Of a DNA stretch of 6,751 nucleotides, positions 5,808 through 6,751 are shown piece after piece. Position 1 is the stretch's first letter, and every line of letters starts with the position of its first letter. The DNA lies in NCBI GenBank assembly GCA_947450405.1, contig CANFVI010000090.1:1-6751 (forward strand), in the 5' to 3' direction. The DNA comes from Flavobacteriales bacterium. GTDB lineage: Bacteria > Bacteroidota > Bacteroidia > NS11-12g > UBA955. The notes beneath the pieces are model-generated. The model was not told the DNA's origin and did not search any database. It saw nothing but the letters and a program-made list of their open reading frames with translations. Position numbers and translations under genes: made by a program.

Positions 5808-6751
5808 TTGAAATTTCTGAATAAATACAGGGTAAAAAGGATTTGGTTTTTAACCCTATGTTTTCTCATTTTTACAAATACCGTTCATGCCCAAATTTAT
5901 CCGAATCAGATAAGTAATTGGCAAATAATGCGCTCAACCGACAAACTGAGCAACCATCCATTGCTGCGGAAATTCATGCCCAAAGGACTCGATGGGAAAT
6001 GGACAACCGTGAAGCAAACGTCTTTGCTTTCCAACTTTGCCGATTGGGCAAGAATAGAGGCCAATCTGCAGTTTAAACCTTGGACAATTCCATGGAGCAC
6101 CTGGTTGTTAAAAGCGCCGTTGTTTGATTCTGTAACCAATGCAAATGGACTGTATCCCCATTATAAATTGCGGTTAAACCGCTTGGAATGTGCCGAATTG
6201 GAAGTGTATATCAACGAACATAAGTTGAATATTGCAAATCCCACCTTTGGTCAAACATTCCTTGATCAATTGATTGACATAACGCCTTACCTCAAACGCA
6301 ACGGCAAAGACACCATTTTTGTTGGGTTTATCTCGCAAATGACCCAAGGCCTCACTTTGCAAAAACTGGAGCATGCTAAGTTTACCGCCGACAATGAAAA
6401 TACTTCTGATTCTATTGAGCAGTTGTTTTATGGGGGATTTGAAAACGTTGAATACGATGGCCGTGTGAAAATATCACCTTACTTCCGACGTCCCATCGTG
6501 GATTTTGGATGGGATTTTGCCAAACCCAATGTCCGATTCGGATTAGGTGGTGGAATAGAAGTAATAGGGTGGAATGATTTGTTTCCATTGAACTCACATG
6601 TGAAAACAGATTCTATCATTTACGATGCAAAAGGAAATCCAATTCAAGCCTATGTGACATTTCATTCTGAATTTGATGCAGATTTTACCTCTTGTAAATC
6701 TACCGATAGATATTATTGGAACCCATCGTTTGATTATGTTGTAGAGCGAAA
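5808..6751 (+). CDS. Secreted GH2 beta-mannosidase-like protein, N-terminal part; TTG start, 3' end outside window
   Basis: The reading frame is open from 5790 to the end of the window. I place the start at TTG 5808, ten bases after the GH92 stop. It gives a complete type I signal peptide (MKFLNKYRVKRIWF, a hydrophobic core to about residue 22, and VHA before Q29). No ATG occurs in frame until 5928, which would remove the signal peptide. The visible 314 residues resemble the N-terminal jelly-roll and start of the immunoglobulin-like domain of GH2 beta-mannosidases: YKLRLNRLECAELEVYIN (119-136), DITPYLKRNGKDTIFVGF (157-174), ADNEN (194-198), and RRPIVDFGWDFAKPNV (227-242), which matches the family's RKAQY.FGWDWGP region. 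The catalytic acid and nucleophile lie beyond the window, so activity cannot be checked. The likely role is exo-cleavage of beta-mannosides, including the core mannose left after alpha-mannosidase action by the upstream GH92 enzyme. Similarity is diffuse; another GH2 subfamily or an inactive relative is possible. Confidence 0.7.
   Translation, partial: MKFLNKYRVKRIWFLTLCFLIFTNTVHAQIYPNQISNWQIMRSTDKLSNHPLLRKFMPKGLDGKWTTVKQTSLLSNFADWARIEANLQFKPWTIPWSTWLLKAPLFDSVTNANGLYPHYKLRLNRLECAELEVYINEHKLNIANPTFGQTFLDQLIDITPYLKRNGKDTIFVGFISQMTQGLTLQKLEHAKFTADNENTSDSIEQLFYGGFENVEYDGRVKISPYFRRPIVDFGWDFAKPNVRFGLGGGIEVIGWNDLFPLNSHVKTDSIIYDAKGNPIQAYVTFHSEFDADFTSCKSTDRYYWNPSFDYVVER
5829..5857 (+). repeat. Inverted repeat (possible mRNA hairpin) in the signal-peptide region of the GH2 gene
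   Basis: AGGGTAAAAA (5829-5838) can pair with TTTTT (5847-5851) and ACCCT (5853-5857), with A5852 bulged and an 8-base loop. It sits 21 bases after the TTG start, inside codons for the signal peptide. No T run follows, so it is not a standard terminator. It might influence translation or decay between the GH92 and GH2 cistrons, or it may be chance in A/T-rich coding sequence. Confidence 0.35.

Noticed and set aside
5858..5917. ATG at 5858 opening a 19-codon reading frame.
   Set aside because: It is out of frame with the GH2 gene, stops at once, and overlaps the well-formed signal peptide read from TTG 5808.
5928..5930. ATG at 5928 as the GH2 start.
   Set aside because: It would discard an evident signal peptide and leave a 130-base gap in an otherwise tight operon.
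5906..6597. Three minus-strand reading frames of 61-77 codons in the last 850 bases.
   Set aside because: They are antisense to the continuous GH2 frame, show no domain features, and are explained by its codon use.

Overview
The window looks like chromosomal DNA from a member of the Bacteroidota with moderate to low GC. Four things point that way. The two visible promoter candidates match the TAnnTTTG-type -7 box of that phylum. No start codon is preceded by a Shine-Dalgarno sequence. The lipoprotein and secreted glycosidases have typical Bacteroidota signal peptides and architectures. The genus cannot be named from the sequence. All genes are on the + strand, coding density is high, and I saw no RNA gene, insertion sequence or CRISPR array.

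Layout. (1) Positions 2-1599 hold the end of an acetylating acetaldehyde dehydrogenase gene (mhpF/dmpF type) and a complete 4-hydroxy-2-oxovalerate aldolase gene (mhpE/dmpG type), joined by an ATGA overlap. Together they form the channelled last step of a meta-cleavage (catechol or aminophenol type) pathway. The aldolase makes pyruvate and acetaldehyde, and the dehydrogenase turns the acetaldehyde into acetyl-CoA. The rest of the pathway would lie upstream of the window. (2) Positions 1667-2400 hold a monocistronic unit with a candidate promoter, an OmpA-domain lipoprotein with a coiled-coil stalk, and a strong intrinsic terminator. (3) From 2403 onward there is a mannoside-degrading operon. 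A promoter overlapping the preceding terminator drives a 1124-residue secreted GH92 alpha-mannosidase with a chitobiase-like plus F5/8C C-terminal tail. Ten bases later comes a secreted GH2 beta-mannosidase-like gene that starts at TTG and runs off the window end.

The GH92 and GH2 enzymes plausibly work in sequence in the periplasm or at the cell surface. The alpha-mannosidase would remove alpha-mannosyl caps and the GH2 enzyme would hydrolyse the beta-mannosyl core, as in N-glycan or mannan breakdown. No SusC/SusD pair is visible here. I found no clearly unprecedented system. The most useful observations are the GH92 tail architecture, the TTG-started and divergent GH2 gene, and the interlocked terminator/promoter at 2372-2410.
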